Source: Paramacrobiotus metropolitanus (taxonomy: Eukaryota > Tardigrada > Eutardigrada > Parachela > Macrobiotidae). From it: a stretch of 64,000 nucleotides of DNA. The notes beneath the pieces are model-generated. The model searched no databases. It saw only the letters and a program-made list of their open reading frames with translations, and was not told the origin of the DNA. The position numbers and the translations under genes are program-made. Shown piece by piece: positions 26,688 through 40,300 of the stretch (positions are counted from its first letter, which is position 1; each line of letters opens with the position of its first letter). The DNA lies in contig NW_026570240.1 of the NCBI RefSeq assembly GCF_019649055.1, forward strand, positions 434,001-498,000, in the 5' to 3' direction.

Positions 26688-28811
26688 CTGAAATTGAGAA
26701 ACAATCTGACCGAGAAAGTATAAAGAAGGTGATTGTGTCAGTTATATGTATCTTGCATTTGGATCTTAAAGTGGGCCAAACAAATTTTAATCCGCGAAGC
26801 AACAACACTACAAAGCAAAGCAACCACTGGAATCGTACTCGTACTGATTGCGAGATCAAGAAAGTGTGACAAGTGGAAGGTGTCGTCTTGCTACAACAAA
26901 GTACTGAGATCAAATTCCGGTACACATCCAGGTTTTTATTTTATGACAAAACTCTACTGTAAATTTACAGATGTACAAAGCACTGTAACTGTTTTACGCA
27001 CCTCGATCGAACAGTTATCACGAAATTTATCCCGCCAGAACTTTATTAATAATTTTCTGCTGTTAGTTAAACATTTGCAGTGAGTTAACTCAGAAACTCA
27101 ACTGAATGGTATTCTGCTTCAGTGCAAACAAATCAATTACGCTGTAGAAAAAATACACAATAAAACTTTGTCAAAAACGTAAGGTAAGCCAGCCGGTAAA
27201 AAAGCATAAATCTAAGACTGCTGCCTATTCGGATTATTTGGGCCCTGATTTCTGGTCTGCGAGGTAGCAAATTCGGAATAATCAATATAACCATCATTAT
27301 TTTTATCATCGTCCAGTAATATGGCATCCACTGTCATGCTTAGCTCGTGATCGGTCAGCATACGAGGACCTTTCACATCCGGAACTTCTGCAACGCATAC
27401 ATACGTTTAATTTTTTCCATAAAATTAAAAAAGAGCAAAGAAAGAGTAAGAAAAGCCTTGCAAATCTGTCATGCAGAAACAGAAAACGCTTTCTCTGCAA
27501 GCCTTACTGTTTGTTACAAACTAAAATACCAAAAAACCGCCATGCAGCACCGCAAACCCACTGGCAAGGTGCTCTGCAAACTGTTTCTACGAAATACGAA
27601 CCATGAACGTCGTTTCAGTTTTAAAAGCAGCTCAAGCTGGTATCTGGCCTTCACTACGCTTTAGTTAGCAGTTTGTCATTCAATTCCGAGCTGCGTAATC
27701 GTGCACCCATTATTGTTATTATGTTAGGAAACACAGAGCTTCAACTCCACTCACGAACTTCTTTACCTTCCACAACTAAATCCTTTCTTTCGAAAAGCGG
27801 ACCTAAATCTTATCCACAAAAAAACATCAACTAGAAATGTTCTCAGTCGGCGCTAAGTCTGTGAGCTCTATTAAAGTAGGTGTGCTAAAATTCTACAAAA
27901 TTCCTCTCCAAATTACATACGTAATAAGATGCAGTACTTAATGCGGTTACTGTGGCATCGCTGTTGCAGTACGCATTACGCGCGGGTTATCAGTTCCTTC
28001 CTCAAGTTGTTAAATAAGCAGGCAGAGTTTAAAATTCCGTTTATTGTTAAACCTGTGTTATTGCGAATAGGTGCCAGCCACTGTTATCACGTCATACTCT
28101 CGATGGTTAGGTTGTCCGAAACCGCTCGCTAACTAAAACGTCATAGCCGCAATTAATGGCATTCCGTTCGGCCGATCCCGCGAATGCACATACATAGCGT
28201 CTAATAACACAATTAAGTGAACAGATATGGGGCTAATAATTTACTGCAAGCAGTAAGCTACTAACGTACGACACAAAGCGATAAAGCCAGCAGCGATAAG
28301 GTGCGGTAAAATTCGATAAGGACAAGCTACCAGTTCCGGGATCATGCGCTTGCGTACAATAGTACAAACACAAACCACAGCATTTACAATGAGAAATAGG
28401 GTGAAGGTGTTAACCGTACCTCCGCCGTGATAATGCGTGATAGCATGGATCAGCTCCAATCCGTCAAGCTTGTTGTTGCTGTCCGTGTCATGGAGTTTGA
28501 AGTAATGGAACTGCAGTTCCAGTTCGTTCATATCTTCCGGTCGTTTGTTGGTGATGCCTTCTAAATGCTCTTGAATATGCCTAAGAAAAGGTGCTATATG
28601 AAACACAGAAAACTTTTCTGCACCGTCACGTGTTATCGTACGCTTTATCCTGTACGAAGGCCTTGTCGTGCATGGGATTCTGGCCAGGTTGTAGATGCGG
28701 TTGAGGAATTGGAGGGAGATTGTAGTTTTGATTACTAGCATGGCAGGTTACGTCTCGCAACACCAGGGCACACGCGCATATAAATAGGAGATTTATCAGG
28801 TTCAATATCAT
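26539..28811 (-). CDS. MCFD2-like secreted EF-hand protein, two alternative last exons
   Basis: Resembles MCFD2, the calcium-binding partner of the ERGIC-53/LMAN1 cargo receptor that exports glycoproteins from the ER. Exon 1 (28811-28642) begins with a hydrophobic signal peptide ([17 protein letters not shown]) and ends with the family's VQDK motif. Exon 2 (28580-28420) encodes [19 protein letters not shown] and the first EF-hand (loop from [12 protein letters not shown]), then AITHYH. Two different exons can follow in the same phase: 27387-27212 (EF-hand loop [12 protein letters not shown]) and 26687-26539 (loop [12 protein letters not shown]). Each has its own acceptor and stop, giving 168-aa and 159-aa proteins; both totals divide by three. 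The order signal peptide, EF1, EF2 and the length match MCFD2. Whether the partner receptor is present cannot be told from this window. Confidence 0.85.
27212..27387 (-). other. Alternative terminal exon A of the MCFD2-like gene
   Basis: The acceptor is TTGCAG. The exon encodes the second EF-hand ([10 protein letters not shown], then a loop ending YIDYSEFA) and a polar tail rich in Asn and Gln, ending at TAG. This copy keeps the acidic run before the loop seen in the family, and lies nearest to exon 2 (the intron is about 1.0 kb). Confidence 0.8.
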
Positions 28812-29774
28812 TTCTGAGTCTGCTGACGGAGATTCTGGCAGATCAATCCAAATCTAACTGGATCTCGTTGTCAGCTGGGATCCGTAGAAACTCTTGCCTC
28901 CTGGATCTCTGACCCAAACAACCCAGACAGAATGGAATTTATGGTGTCACGGCAGACAGCGAAGTTACAACGATGAATTAAATCGACCGAATCCTGAGGA
29001 GGATATTGGTGGATGACGCTACCGAATAATTTTCGCGGATATTTTTAACACGGTGGCATGCTTCCTTACAGTTTACACACAGAAGCACTTGAAAAATTTG
29101 TCAACCTGTCTTTTAAATTTTAAAAAGATTTTTTTAGAATAATGTGGGTCAGTTGACTCAGTTCTGAAGTGTCAACGTAGCAATCCTGTAGGCACAGCAC
29201 AACCGCTAACGTATGGCAGCCAGCTCAAGACTTTTTGGATTTTTTTCAGGTACAGGTTTCGTCGATTGCGTAACCTGCAGTCTTTTGGAAAAATGCATGA
29301 CGTGTCGTGCCACAATTCGCAATTTCGCGGTGATTTAAAAACTTTTCACAAACTAAAAAATTTACGAAAGTTGTATCCATATTTGCCAGACCTAAACATT
29401 TACGAAGTTACGAACACATCAGTTTCTGATCTTCCATAAGACTTACAACTTACAAGTTAGTGATTGTTCTAGCTCTGAAATCTGAACAACCAGAAGTTTC
29501 ATCTAAGCATCTAAAGTGTAACTGGAACGAAAGATTAAGAAACCCGTGGCCAATGTCATAGAAAATTTCATCCAACCTTATGAACAAATACAATATTTTT
29601 TATACAAAGTGTATTGTACATCCATGACTAAAACAAAACAAATGAAGATGAACCGGCCAAATCTTCACACACTGTACAAATGATCAAACATAATCACATG
29701 CATGATGCCGTTAAAAAACGAAGCACAGTAAAACTTAAAAAAGCATCTCAGCTAAAGCTTTGTATGACTCGAAG
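28812..29774. other. Intergenic, no gene seen
   Basis: AT-rich DNA between the start of the MCFD2-like gene and the stop of ULK, both on the minus strand. It should hold the MCFD2-like promoter and the ULK 3' UTR. I found no frame with family similarity and no repeat worth naming. Confidence 0.5.
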
Positions 29775-32700
29775 TTAAAACGTTGTTTCATATGCGCTTA
29801 TATAACCTTTGCTGTGAAGAATCATCAAACGTTTCTGTACGGCTTCTTTGTAGCGTTGCAGTATGGCCTTGTCCGGCTCGTTGTCAGCTTGCTGATGCAA
29901 TGAATGTAACAAGGTGAAGGCTGTTTCGTAGCGATTAAAGCATTCTTCCGGGTTGCCGAATAATTCATCCAGAGCAGCAGACTGGCACTGCAGGAAAGAC
30001 ATTAAATCATAAATTGTCATCACAAGGCTACTCAACACTTCCTCACCGCTTCCAACGCATGCGCATAGAGAATAGCATCCGCTGAAATATTGATAGTTTG
30101 CATGTCCAGTGACTCAAACAACTGATTCCGACTGAGTCGTTTAACAACCGCCAAACATTCCACATACAACTTATGCAATGAAGAGACAGCTGCAAAAACA
30201 CGGAATGAAGGGAATTACTAAAATATAAAGCGTAGCTACTCTAAATTTTATACAACACAAGCTTACCATTCCGCATAGAATTCGATGGTTGCAGCCTTCG
30301 AGAAGAGTACTCATTTCGCGCGTATGCCAAAGCGGTCTGTAGTATTTGCAGACCTTTCCAGTAAAGAACTAGTTTCTCCGCCCACCTAAACACATGTGAC
30401 CGTTCGATCAAGCACAGGACAAAAACCTTAAGTGCGCAGTAACAATTTACTTTTGACTAAGGCTGGTCACATTAAAGCGCTGCAACGCTTCCGTTCCCTG
30501 ACCAGCAGTCAGCGATCCCACATCTCCCGCAAACCGAATTGGTGTGTCCCTGGTTTTGGCAACTTCAGTGATACACTGCACCAAATGTCTGACAAAGATA
30601 AGTTTAGATAAGCACTCATTGTGCTCCTTCTCTAGCAAAATTTCTTGTGATAATTCCGGAGGCACCATATTCATCAGCTCTTCGAATACCGTTGGGGAGG
30701 CTTGGCTTGGAAGTTCGGAACCACTGCGGTTGCGCGTTCGGGCCATGCTGAGCGAAATTCTCCTATCTCTAGGCGATACCGTGGATGCTCTTAACACAGG
30801 CGATGTCATAGGAGCGGCAAAGGCCGGTGGTACACCGTATTCCGGCTGGGGAGAATCGGGTTCCAAAGGAGCGGTAACGTTGCCTAAAGCATGCATTTCC
30901 GGCAGTGTGTAGGCCCTCGATATTTTGGACTGAGACTGCTCGATTGCAGTTACGTCAAATATTCCAGTCACCGGTCGTGGCAGCTTGGAGAGGGCCGAAA
31001 TTGGTGAAAACCCTGAACGCGGTGAATCGGGCACCGTTTCTTCGGGGTTATGTATAGGCCGGGGAATAGAAACTATGCGAGTAGCATGGCTGGGAGGGGT
31101 TCCCATGCAAAACTGCACCGGAGGAGGCGTTAAGGACTCCAGCATCGGATCTGACTTTGGTCGGTTATCAAAATTTGGAAGACTAACTCTGGGAGGCGCT
31201 GACGCTGCAGGCAAAGGTGAGACTGATGACCGGAGCGGGCTCAAGATAGGTCTCGGTGACGAAACCATGCGCTGTGGAGATATCTCCTTCTGAACACGAG
31301 TAACATTTGCAACGTCTATTTCAGTTTCTTCGGGAGAATCAACAGTGGAAGGGACCATTTCATAGTCATCAGCGGATAATGAAGAGTGATTACTGGAATT
31401 CTCTTCGGCTTCTCTAAGTCGTGGCGCGCTTCGCTGACTACGCGTCATGGTTGGAGTGGCATTTGTTTCCATGACAGATTCGTGGAGCAGCTGGGGCTCC
31501 TTGACTCTAGGCACAGATGTGTACAGGAAGGGATGTACGAAGAAATCATCGAATTCGATCCGATCGCGAGGATTTCGTTTCAGGAGTCGAAGAAGAAGAT
31601 CACGAAACTCCGGGGAAGTCTTGCTAGGAATATTTGGCTTCAAATCCTGATTACGCTCATAGAACTGCTTCAGCTGTTGCGGATTGCTGGCCTGAAAAAA
31701 TCAGTGCAATGCGGTTTTGTTTAGACCCGTTTCTCAACTTTAGCCCACCTGAAATGGAGCCTGACCAACAAAACACTGATAAAGAATCGTTCCCAAGCTC
31801 CAAAGATCGGCTTTAGCGTCATAATGCTGCGACATGATGACTTCCGGTGCCATGTACATGGGGCTTCCACATAAGGTGGCAGCCTATTAGTGCCGAAAAT
31901 AATAAATTTTAAATTTCTTAAATAAATTGAGAAAACTGTCAGTTAAACACCGTAGATGAACATAACAAGGAGTGGGAAACATAATATGTACGCAAATTCG
32001 AGTGAATAAATGAGGACTGATTACCGAATTACCAAAGATTTCACCATAAACTCACCATTACACCATCTTGCAAGAAACGAGCAAAGCCAAAATCAGCAAT
32101 TTTGAGTTGTAAACTCTGAGGATCGGGGCGACGGTCCTTGTTGCTACCAGCGCGGTAACGTTCGTCGTTACAACACAATAAAATGTTCTGTGGTTTCAGA
32201 TCTCGATGAACTATGCCCTTCGATTTTAATATTCGAATAGCCGCCGCTAACTGCTTAGCGAATAACCGAATCGTATCTTCCGTCAAGGCGCCGCTTCCTG
32301 TAGTAAAAAAATCACAACAATGAAAGCAATTTTTCTCAAATAAAACGGATAAAATCCAAAAAAGGCATAATTTACTGATGCCATATAAAGCGTGTAGGTT
32401 GCCATAACCAGCTGCCGCGACTAAACATTTCATGGGAGCATACCGTGAAGATATTCGGACAGATCCCCTGCGTTGCAGTATTCCATCACCAAATAGACAT
32501 TTTGTGCACTTTCCTGCAATAAAAAACAGCGTATAACCCACGAAATTAAGTGTGGTGGGACCGCACATTTTAATGATTTGCAAAATTTTGCCGTCCAAAG
32601 GCATACTCATACTTTTGCCACCTGTGCACGTTTACATGAAAGTTCCGATATTACTTACACAAAACGGTATCGTAAAGACAGATGATGCAAATATCGGAAC

Positions 32701-33599
32701 TTACATGTTAATAAAAAATAGTACCTTAAAAAACCGATAAAATCCATATTACTGCGCATCATATTTCGAATCTCAGAAAAATATTTTCAAGCCGATGCCG
32801 ATAATAACAACCAAAAAAAAACGTTGAAAGACTATTGATAATTAAATTTTTCGGGAATCACAATATCAACATTTCCATGAGACGCCTTTTCTGCAACAAG
32901 TATTAGAAAGGTATTTACAGTGGATACACTGGTGCAGCTACTACTATTGTACTTCTCTATCACTCGTTTGCACCGGGAATATTCTTAAGTTATTGTTATT
33001 CCTCACTGCGTCACTGGCCACTCAAAATTACTATTGTAGTACAACAACATCATTTTTTCCCACTATGAATACAAAAATAACATTAAAAAAATTACAATAA
33101 TAAAAGCAAGGGTTGGCTTAATAATCAACATCTACAGTAACTGTTCGATAACTACACATTACTGTAATTAAAAAAATTACTGTAGCTGCTAACCTACTAC
33201 GTAAGCGTTATTGATTTATGTTGTTACTGAATTACTCACCTTGCAATCGAGGAGCGACACAAGATTTTCATGCTGCAGAGATGCTAACTCCTAAAAACCG
33301 TCTATGAGCGATTAATCAATTGGAAAACAACATCTATCCGTACCTTAAGTATATTAATCTCTTTTCCGAGAATGCCTTGAGACCGAGAGAGATTCTTCTT
33401 CGCAATCACTTTAACAGCCACGAGTTTATCCAGATTCTGCAACCATAAAAAAGCTATCGCGTTTAATTAAAAAGTAAAATCTACAAGCAGTACACAATAA
33501 TTATCATACCTTGTTGTGTCTGCCTTTAAAGACCATGGCAAACGCTCCATGTCCGATAAGATCCTTGCGAAAATAAGAATATTCTCCTATTGTCTCCAT
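29775..33599 (-). CDS. ULK: ULK1/2-type (ATG1) autophagy-initiating Ser/Thr kinase
   Basis: Kinase that starts autophagosome formation by phosphorylating ATG13, FIP200 and other ATG proteins. Ten exons join in frame to 798 aa: 33599-33510, 33436-33344, 33290-33240, 32513-32444, 32297-32056, 31883-31749, 31691-30451, 30385-30267, 30189-30047 and 29987-29775. The N-terminal kinase domain has [18 protein letters not shown] (Gly loop), VAVKVI (ATP lysine), [12 protein letters not shown] (hinge), [14 protein letters not shown] and MYMAPEV, and it ends at [11 protein letters not shown]-type sequence as in ULK1. The large exon 7 encodes a long Ser/Pro-rich linker containing DDYEMVP, placed like the ULK1 LC3-interacting motif DDFVMVP. 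The last three exons encode the C-terminal helical (EAT/tMIT-like) region, with [11 protein letters not shown] and SRRLQPS resembling ULK1. The start context follows an apparent acceptor (TTTGTGCAG), so an untranslated first exon is likely. Confidence 0.93.
32634..32708. repeat. Inverted repeat in ULK intron 3
   Basis: The arms 32634-32652 and 32690-32708 are reverse complements at 18 of 19 positions, around a 37-base loop. It sits in the largest ULK intron (32514-33239). It could be a small foldback element or an RNA hairpin; I saw no flanking target-site duplication. Confidence 0.7.
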
Positions 33600-34332
33600 C
33601 ACGAAATCTTTAACTGCACAAAAATAATGCCGTTAACGGTTAACAACCGAGGAATATCGAAAAAAGCTAAGATGTGGGACGTCGAAAACAATCGCCTGCC
33701 CGATCTGAAACCAGTTGTATGCAATCTGTGATAATCTGTGATTATTGTCAACAGAAAACCCTAAGTCAGGGTTACATCATAGCGATAGAAACTGCCAAGA
33801 TTCCATTCAATTTCATCCCCAAATCAATTACAATACTGCACGGATTTCATTGTAGCCAACAAACAATTGTAATTAGTTACTAGACATAAGTAGTATAATT
33901 GATTCATGGATTCCAAACGATGGTAGGCCAGTTAAAAAGCTACGGACACCGTTTATATCCCAACTCGCATTCCTATGATCCTATTTGTACGTACTGTAGC
34001 TTTACGAAACGTATGACTGCACGCTATGACTCACTCATCACATGTTTACAAACTTTCAGCCGTGCGCAGTCGTACGACCACTTTTTAACAAAATTTTCTT
34101 GTTCCGAAAAGTTACGACTGCTGTACAGTACTTATCATCGAATTTTATTTAAACGCTGCTTGTCATTTCCAGAAATTTTTTTTATCTGATAGCCTTTAAA
34201 TCTTCCATTTATGATAATTTAACAGTATCCTTAAGCATTGCGAAATATCAAAGTCGCAAATATGTAACGCTGGGTCAGTAAAGAATCTAAATCTCCTGAG
34301 TTGTCAGAGCGCGTGCTAGCGACACTGTCACC
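33600..34332. promoter_or_regulatory. Shared upstream region of ULK and ATG2 (divergent)
   Basis: 733 bp separates the two start codons, with ULK leaving on the minus strand and ATG2 on the plus strand. No other gene fits between them. There is no clear TATA box. The 60 bases before the ATG2 start are relatively GC-rich (GTCAGAGCGCGTGC). On the ULK side a splice acceptor precedes the ATG, so part of the interval may be ULK untranslated intron. That it acts as a bidirectional promoter is inferred from arrangement only. Confidence 0.55.
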
Positions 34333-37300
34333 ATGCCTTGGAACTTTCCTTGGTTGGAGTCCGTAAAAAAGCGTGCTTGTCGATATCTCCTGCAACGCTA
34401 CCTTGGACAATTTCTCAAGGAAAAAGTTGATCTCGACCAGTTATCTGTGTCATTGTTTAATGGTACAGGTGTTGTTAATGGACTTGTTTTGGATTCAGAA
34501 GTAAGCGACTAAAGCGTGACTTGTTTTGTAATAATGTAATATTTAATAATCAGTTATCAGCTTCTGCCTTTAGCTTCTCCTAGATGTCAACAATAGCAAA
34601 ATGTTAGAATGTCAGTTAAATTGATTAATTTAATCAAGTTCGGTCTAATTAATTTTTATTAAATAAATTGGTATCATTCTAAACGAAGTCTCTGGCAACC
34701 ATTGCCGAATGGAAAAAAAGATGTCATAAATCCTAATAATAACTAATATGTAAGCGAAAACTGTAACTAAATTTTTCGCCAATTATTTCTAGATATATCA
34801 AAAGTAAGAAAATTCTTGGTTTCAAGATTTCGTACTCGTAGGCTAATCGATTAAGCATGGCTTAATATCTCGAAATTAATTTCGGAAATTCAGCCCCCCC
34901 TCCAGCCAATAAATTTGCATTTCTTGTAGCTGATAAATGAATCCTTCGAATCCGTCAATCTCCCCTTTGAAATCGTGGATGGATACATTGGGTGCGTTTC
35001 TGTGGACATTCCGTGGTCAGCGCTCCTATCCGACAACACGCGTGTGGAAATCAAAGGACTCGAGATCACTCTCAGACCGAAGCGCGTATTCGAGAAATGT
35101 GGGTTGATTAGTCTAATACTCTAATAGTCTTATTTCGTATTTTTTCGTACATTATTACCTTATTATTGCATGTTTTTCGCACTTGACTTTTTGATTCTGC
35201 TTCTGACAGTGTGCTGTGTGATTACGTAAATATTCTAGACTAGCTGCTAAAATCGCTTAATGATGGACTTTAGTACTCATTTTTCACAGGCATTAAGTTT
35301 TTGTGGCAGTTTACCGTACGAGTATTACGGTTTTACGGTTAGAGCCGTTCGTATTCTTGCTATTTCTGTTGTTTGCTATTAGTGGGAGCGTGACATACTG
35401 AATTCTCTGATCGGGTACTTTGCAGCGGTGATGCTGGACTCGATGTGGGGCAGTATGACGAAATCGAGTATGCAGCTAGCAGAAGAATGCCTCCGAGAGG
35501 ATGAACGAGCGAGGAAAGCCCAGGCAAATCAATTAGAAGGGCTGGAGAAATTTGCTCAGGCGATTGATATTGGTAAAATTGTTATTTCTTGCTTTTCGCA
35601 AAATGCTTTGTCGTTGAAAGTTGTAATGGTGATTGCAGTGCTTACCCGGATAAAGGTTAACTTCAGCGACATTGTTGTCCGGCTTGAACAGGAGCAAGAT
35701 GGATTCAAGACTCGAGCGATTGCATTGGAAGTTCGTATTAAAAAGTAATGTTTTCGCATTGGAAATGCTGCGTCGCACTTTGCCCTCAAATACGCTTAAT
35801 GTTTTTTAGCGTTAAATATTTCGATCAAGCCGCCACAGAATCTAAAGACGATGACGAAACTGTCAACTACCAACCGGCAGCCGTTGCAAAAAAGTGTTTT
35901 ATTGTGGAAGGAGTGGATTTGTTTTCTGATGAATACACTTATCCCTTTGGCACCACCGAATCTACTTCCATGTTTCCATCTTCTCATGAAATTCTGGAGG
36001 TAATGTTTGCAGGTGTATTCCTGTGATCTTTGTGTGTTGTTGTTAACATTCTTGTTACAGAATTCCGAGATGTTTTACTCCGCCAGAGATTTGGGTACAG
36101 TCACCCGTCAGCCAGATATGGAACAGCAAAATCAAACACCTAAACAAACCAGCCAAAATTTAGTCCAAATTGCGGCGTGCCATGAAATGATAGATATCCA
36201 ACTGGAAGTGAAACAGACCGACGGGGTTAACGTTCCTAAGGTTTGCTTCTGGTTCTCTAGTTTAATAGTGGTTTGACCGGTCTTGGTAGAAGGAAAGCTG
36301 CGAAATAATTTCGGTTTTTTGCGTAAAGATCTGGTCATTCCCATTTCGTTATTGGAAACTAACTGGCAACATATAATTGAATGTGAACTTCCTGCTATCT
36401 GTACTCGTATCTGTTCTCCTAAGCTATGATTTTTTTGCTTAGTTCAAAATGAGTGGACATGTTGGGGTTATCCATGCGATTGTATGGCCTAAGCAGTTGG
36501 AAATGTTGAAGAATCTCTTCCGTGATATGTTCCCTGGAAGCATTGAAGGTGGGTGTAATTGTTTTGCAGAGCATCATAAGTTCGACGTCTTCCAGGTTTG
36601 TTGGTTTGATAGATCATGGCCGAAATAGATTGGAACTGCAGAAACCCATGACGACTTCCGATTATTCAAAGATAGAAAGCGAGTTGCAGCGAGATATCGA
36701 CGCTCGCCAGCATCTGACTCAAGGTGGCAACAATATAGAACTGGCCACGTGGAATACCGATAGAACATTGCGAGAAGGTGTAAAGCATTGCTTAAGTATT
36801 TGTCCAGGATTTTATCTATCGAATAATTTTTTTCTAGACGAAGAATTTTTTTCCTTTGACTCAAGGAGACTTTCAAATGATGATGGCATTCGTAAGTCGA
36901 GTTTCGAATGGGATTGTTCTTTTTTTAATCACAGATTGTTTTGTTTACAGATCGCCGACAACCGGGAAAATCTGTTACCGGTCAGAAAAGAATGTCCTGA
37001 CCTGTCCAAAGTTGGCGCAAAATTATTCCGTCTTTAATTTGTAGTTGATTCTTCCTTTTCGGAAAGGCAGCTGACTACCATCAACGCCGCAAATATTCGA
37101 ATCCGGGCCTTAATTTTGACAGTTGTGCAGGAAGACCCCGAGGGCGCTCGATCGTGTCCCAGTTTTCCATTCTCAGAGTACGATCGCAAACTGGATAGAA
37201 CAAAGCGGGAAATGCTCTGTATTTTACAATAATTGTGTCCTTTATTTCCCTGAATATTTGTAAATTTATTAAAGAAAATGTGTTTCTTGCGCAGACTGCA

Positions 37301-40300
37301 AAAGACTGCAAGAGACTATTTTTCTGCCACATCGGATGTATGCAACTGGGATTTCCAGGACACACTCTTGCTTCGACATAGATTCTCTAGAACCATTCCA
37401 CATGGACATTTATGGTAAAAATATTTTCCACTGTGGAAAACTGTGAAGCATGGTACATGGTTCTGAACAGTGCTGATTTCCTAGTATTCAGGAGACTGAA
37501 AAGATTTTGCGATATATACCCGTTTTCGGGTTGGTAACTAATCTCATTGCTTGTAGGATAAGCGCGTCTACGCTGTTAATAGAGTGCTCAGAAAAGCGCT
37601 CGACATCAGCCATTGTGCAGTCATTGAAATGCTCATTTGGTGGATTTGAAGCATGGGAGCACTTGTTTAAATCGGATGATGTAGAGCCCGAGCGTCATCA
37701 GGAGAATTTGTATCATTTAAAAACAGTGCCGCTGTGCACAGAGGTAACACAGATTAACCATTATTTTCTCTCTCTGCCTATGTGGTTTTGAATGCTGTGA
37801 AATGTGGCTTCAGATTCTTTCGTTTCCAAATCGTAATTCCGAAGACAGATATTCGTTTACAAGCTGTATCACTATTGAACTGGAGTCAACTGAAAAGGTA
37901 CTGGTTACAGTTTTTCACATGTTATTTTCCGATTCGCTGATATTTTTGAGTTCATTTAGGTTGGCGGGGCTACCTCTAAAACATCCAGTCAAAAAAACAG
38001 CGAACTGAAGATCGCTTTACAACCAGCCAAAACTGATCTGGATATTACAATTATTGACCGACTAGTCGAACTCTTTGCTGCCCTAAGTTTGCCCGACTCG
38101 GGTCATGATCTACCGGAAAACCCTTGGTCTGCTGGACATCCCGTGCGGAGGGTGAAAAGCGATGGATTGCAGATGAATGTTTCCCTTAGCTGTGTCGAAC
38201 TGACTGTTCACATAAGGTTAGCTGGGCATTTGAAATCAGTTTAAGATGAATCGGGTGCAGAATATTTCGATAATTCGCATTTCGCACTCGATCACTTCGC
38301 ATTTGGTCGTTTTTGCTGACAGCTCGCAAATGCGTGCAATTGTAACGATATGGAAAATGATATAGAAGTACTGTAAATGGTTTTGTTGGTGCAGATTTCC
38401 GGTCTTGGATTTGCGGCCCGCACGGGACAGGTTTCCTACCTGGAAACGAGCGCTACACAAGGAGAAGTTGATTGTGATCTTTTCAGAACTGGCATTTACC
38501 ACAGCTCTGGGCGACGAGCTTGTGACAAAACTCGATTTTAATTGCCGAAGTTTATCAGGTATTGTGGTTAAATTTTGTGGTCTTCTGACACTTTCAATAC
38601 CTACTGGGGTGTATTGCAGCTGGTTTTCAAAGTTCTGCGAACGAAAAACCGATCATGTTCCTCGAAGCAGAAATGGATGTGGATTACTCCATTGATGAAA
38701 AGAGGAGGAATGAGTTTGCAAATCGCTTAAAGTATGATAAGTGCTGATCATACGCCTGAGCGGAGGTCGCGGCCATAACAAATGCGTTTGCAGGTTGGGC
38801 ATAATTTTGCGGAAGTTTCCTCGAAATGTCGTATCAGCAGACATTTTGGTTGATCATGATTACGATGGTAATGCAAAAGCCGGATCACTGGAAGATATCT
38901 GCGAAACCACAGAAAAAGAGCCTTCATTATTCATGACATCGAAAAATATTGTGGAACATGAAGAAATTGTAAGATTTGTGTTAATGTTACATTATTAGGT
39001 TGTATGATGTTTCATAGATCCTTTCTAGAATTGTGTCCAACCGGCCCGCTCCGAACAGGCATCTGCATTCAAAGACCACGTATTGTTAAACTCGGAGATG
39101 TCAATCGAGATTGTGGTTCCTAAAATAACAGCATTTATTCCGGACAAGAATGTTTTGGAAATTCTCTACAACAGGTAACAGCATTGCAACTTAGACAGAC
39201 GATAGCGCAGTGCATTTGTTTAGAAATGTTTTTTTACAGAATTAACACTGATCTTCTTCTGTGGGAGCCAGCTGGGCCAGCATCCGGGCAGCAGGTGATA
39301 CCGCTAAGTGCGGCTCACCTGATGGGACGGAATTCGCTTGATAATGGTCCAGTCATGTTTGAAATGTGCAAGAGCGCAGCTGGTAACACTGCTTTTAACC
39401 TAATTTGGACAACCTTTGCACTGTTATGTTTCTTAGATTCAGATACCGGCTCTGATATCGACGATGAGGAAAACTGGGATCATGCGCAACGCATAAACAA
39501 ATTGAAAGCCAGTGGATTGTCGAAATATCGTGCTCAAATCCCCAGCGAAGTTTGCGTCGTTCTCAACATTGGTAATGCCTCCGTGGGAGCGAAAATTGGG
39601 GTAACTAGTGAAATACTTTATAAAGTAATCCATCAGGGGCTACATCGGGTTAATTCAAAAACTTATGCATGGTGTAGAAACACGGAGAGCGCCGAGCACA
39701 TGAAGCTTGGGTGGAAATTAGTCGAGGAAGTATTTTCAGTGTTAGTGGCTATCGGGGACAGCCGGAAATCCGGTATTCTTCAGTCAAAGTCCAGCGTCTG
39801 GAGTTATATTTTGGAGGTTTGTACCTGATGATCGAATGTCACTGTAACTGTCGTAAAAAGCCGCTAACCGAACGCATTTAAGCATTTTGCTTGTATACAT
39901 GCATGACATTTAGAGGTGCACTGAAGGTCAGTTCTTAAATATTTTGACAGATTTTGTTGCACCGGATGTACCGGTGGCGTCTCTTAAGCGACCGGCCCAC
40001 TTGTTGCCGGTAATCGAACCGCTGGATGATGAATTGCTCTTGGATTATGGAAGCCCCGACACACAGTTGGATGATGCGTGCATGCTTAATGTTGCAGTGG
40101 ACATTCATGTTGATACATTTCGTAATATTAAGGTGAAACTTTTCCTGGTACGGCCATGTGGCATTTGTAAACGTTTATATGCACTTTTAGGATATAAAAG
40201 TTGCTTTGGAACTGAACGCTCTGCGAATGCATTATAGAGTAACCCTCCCTGATGATTTTTGGCTGACACAGGTATATTTTTCGAACTGGGGACCGATTGG

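Noticed and set aside
27388-28419. MCFD2-like exons A and B as two separate genes
   Set aside because: Only one signal-peptide exon and one EF1 exon exist upstream, and both terminal exons fit the same incoming phase.
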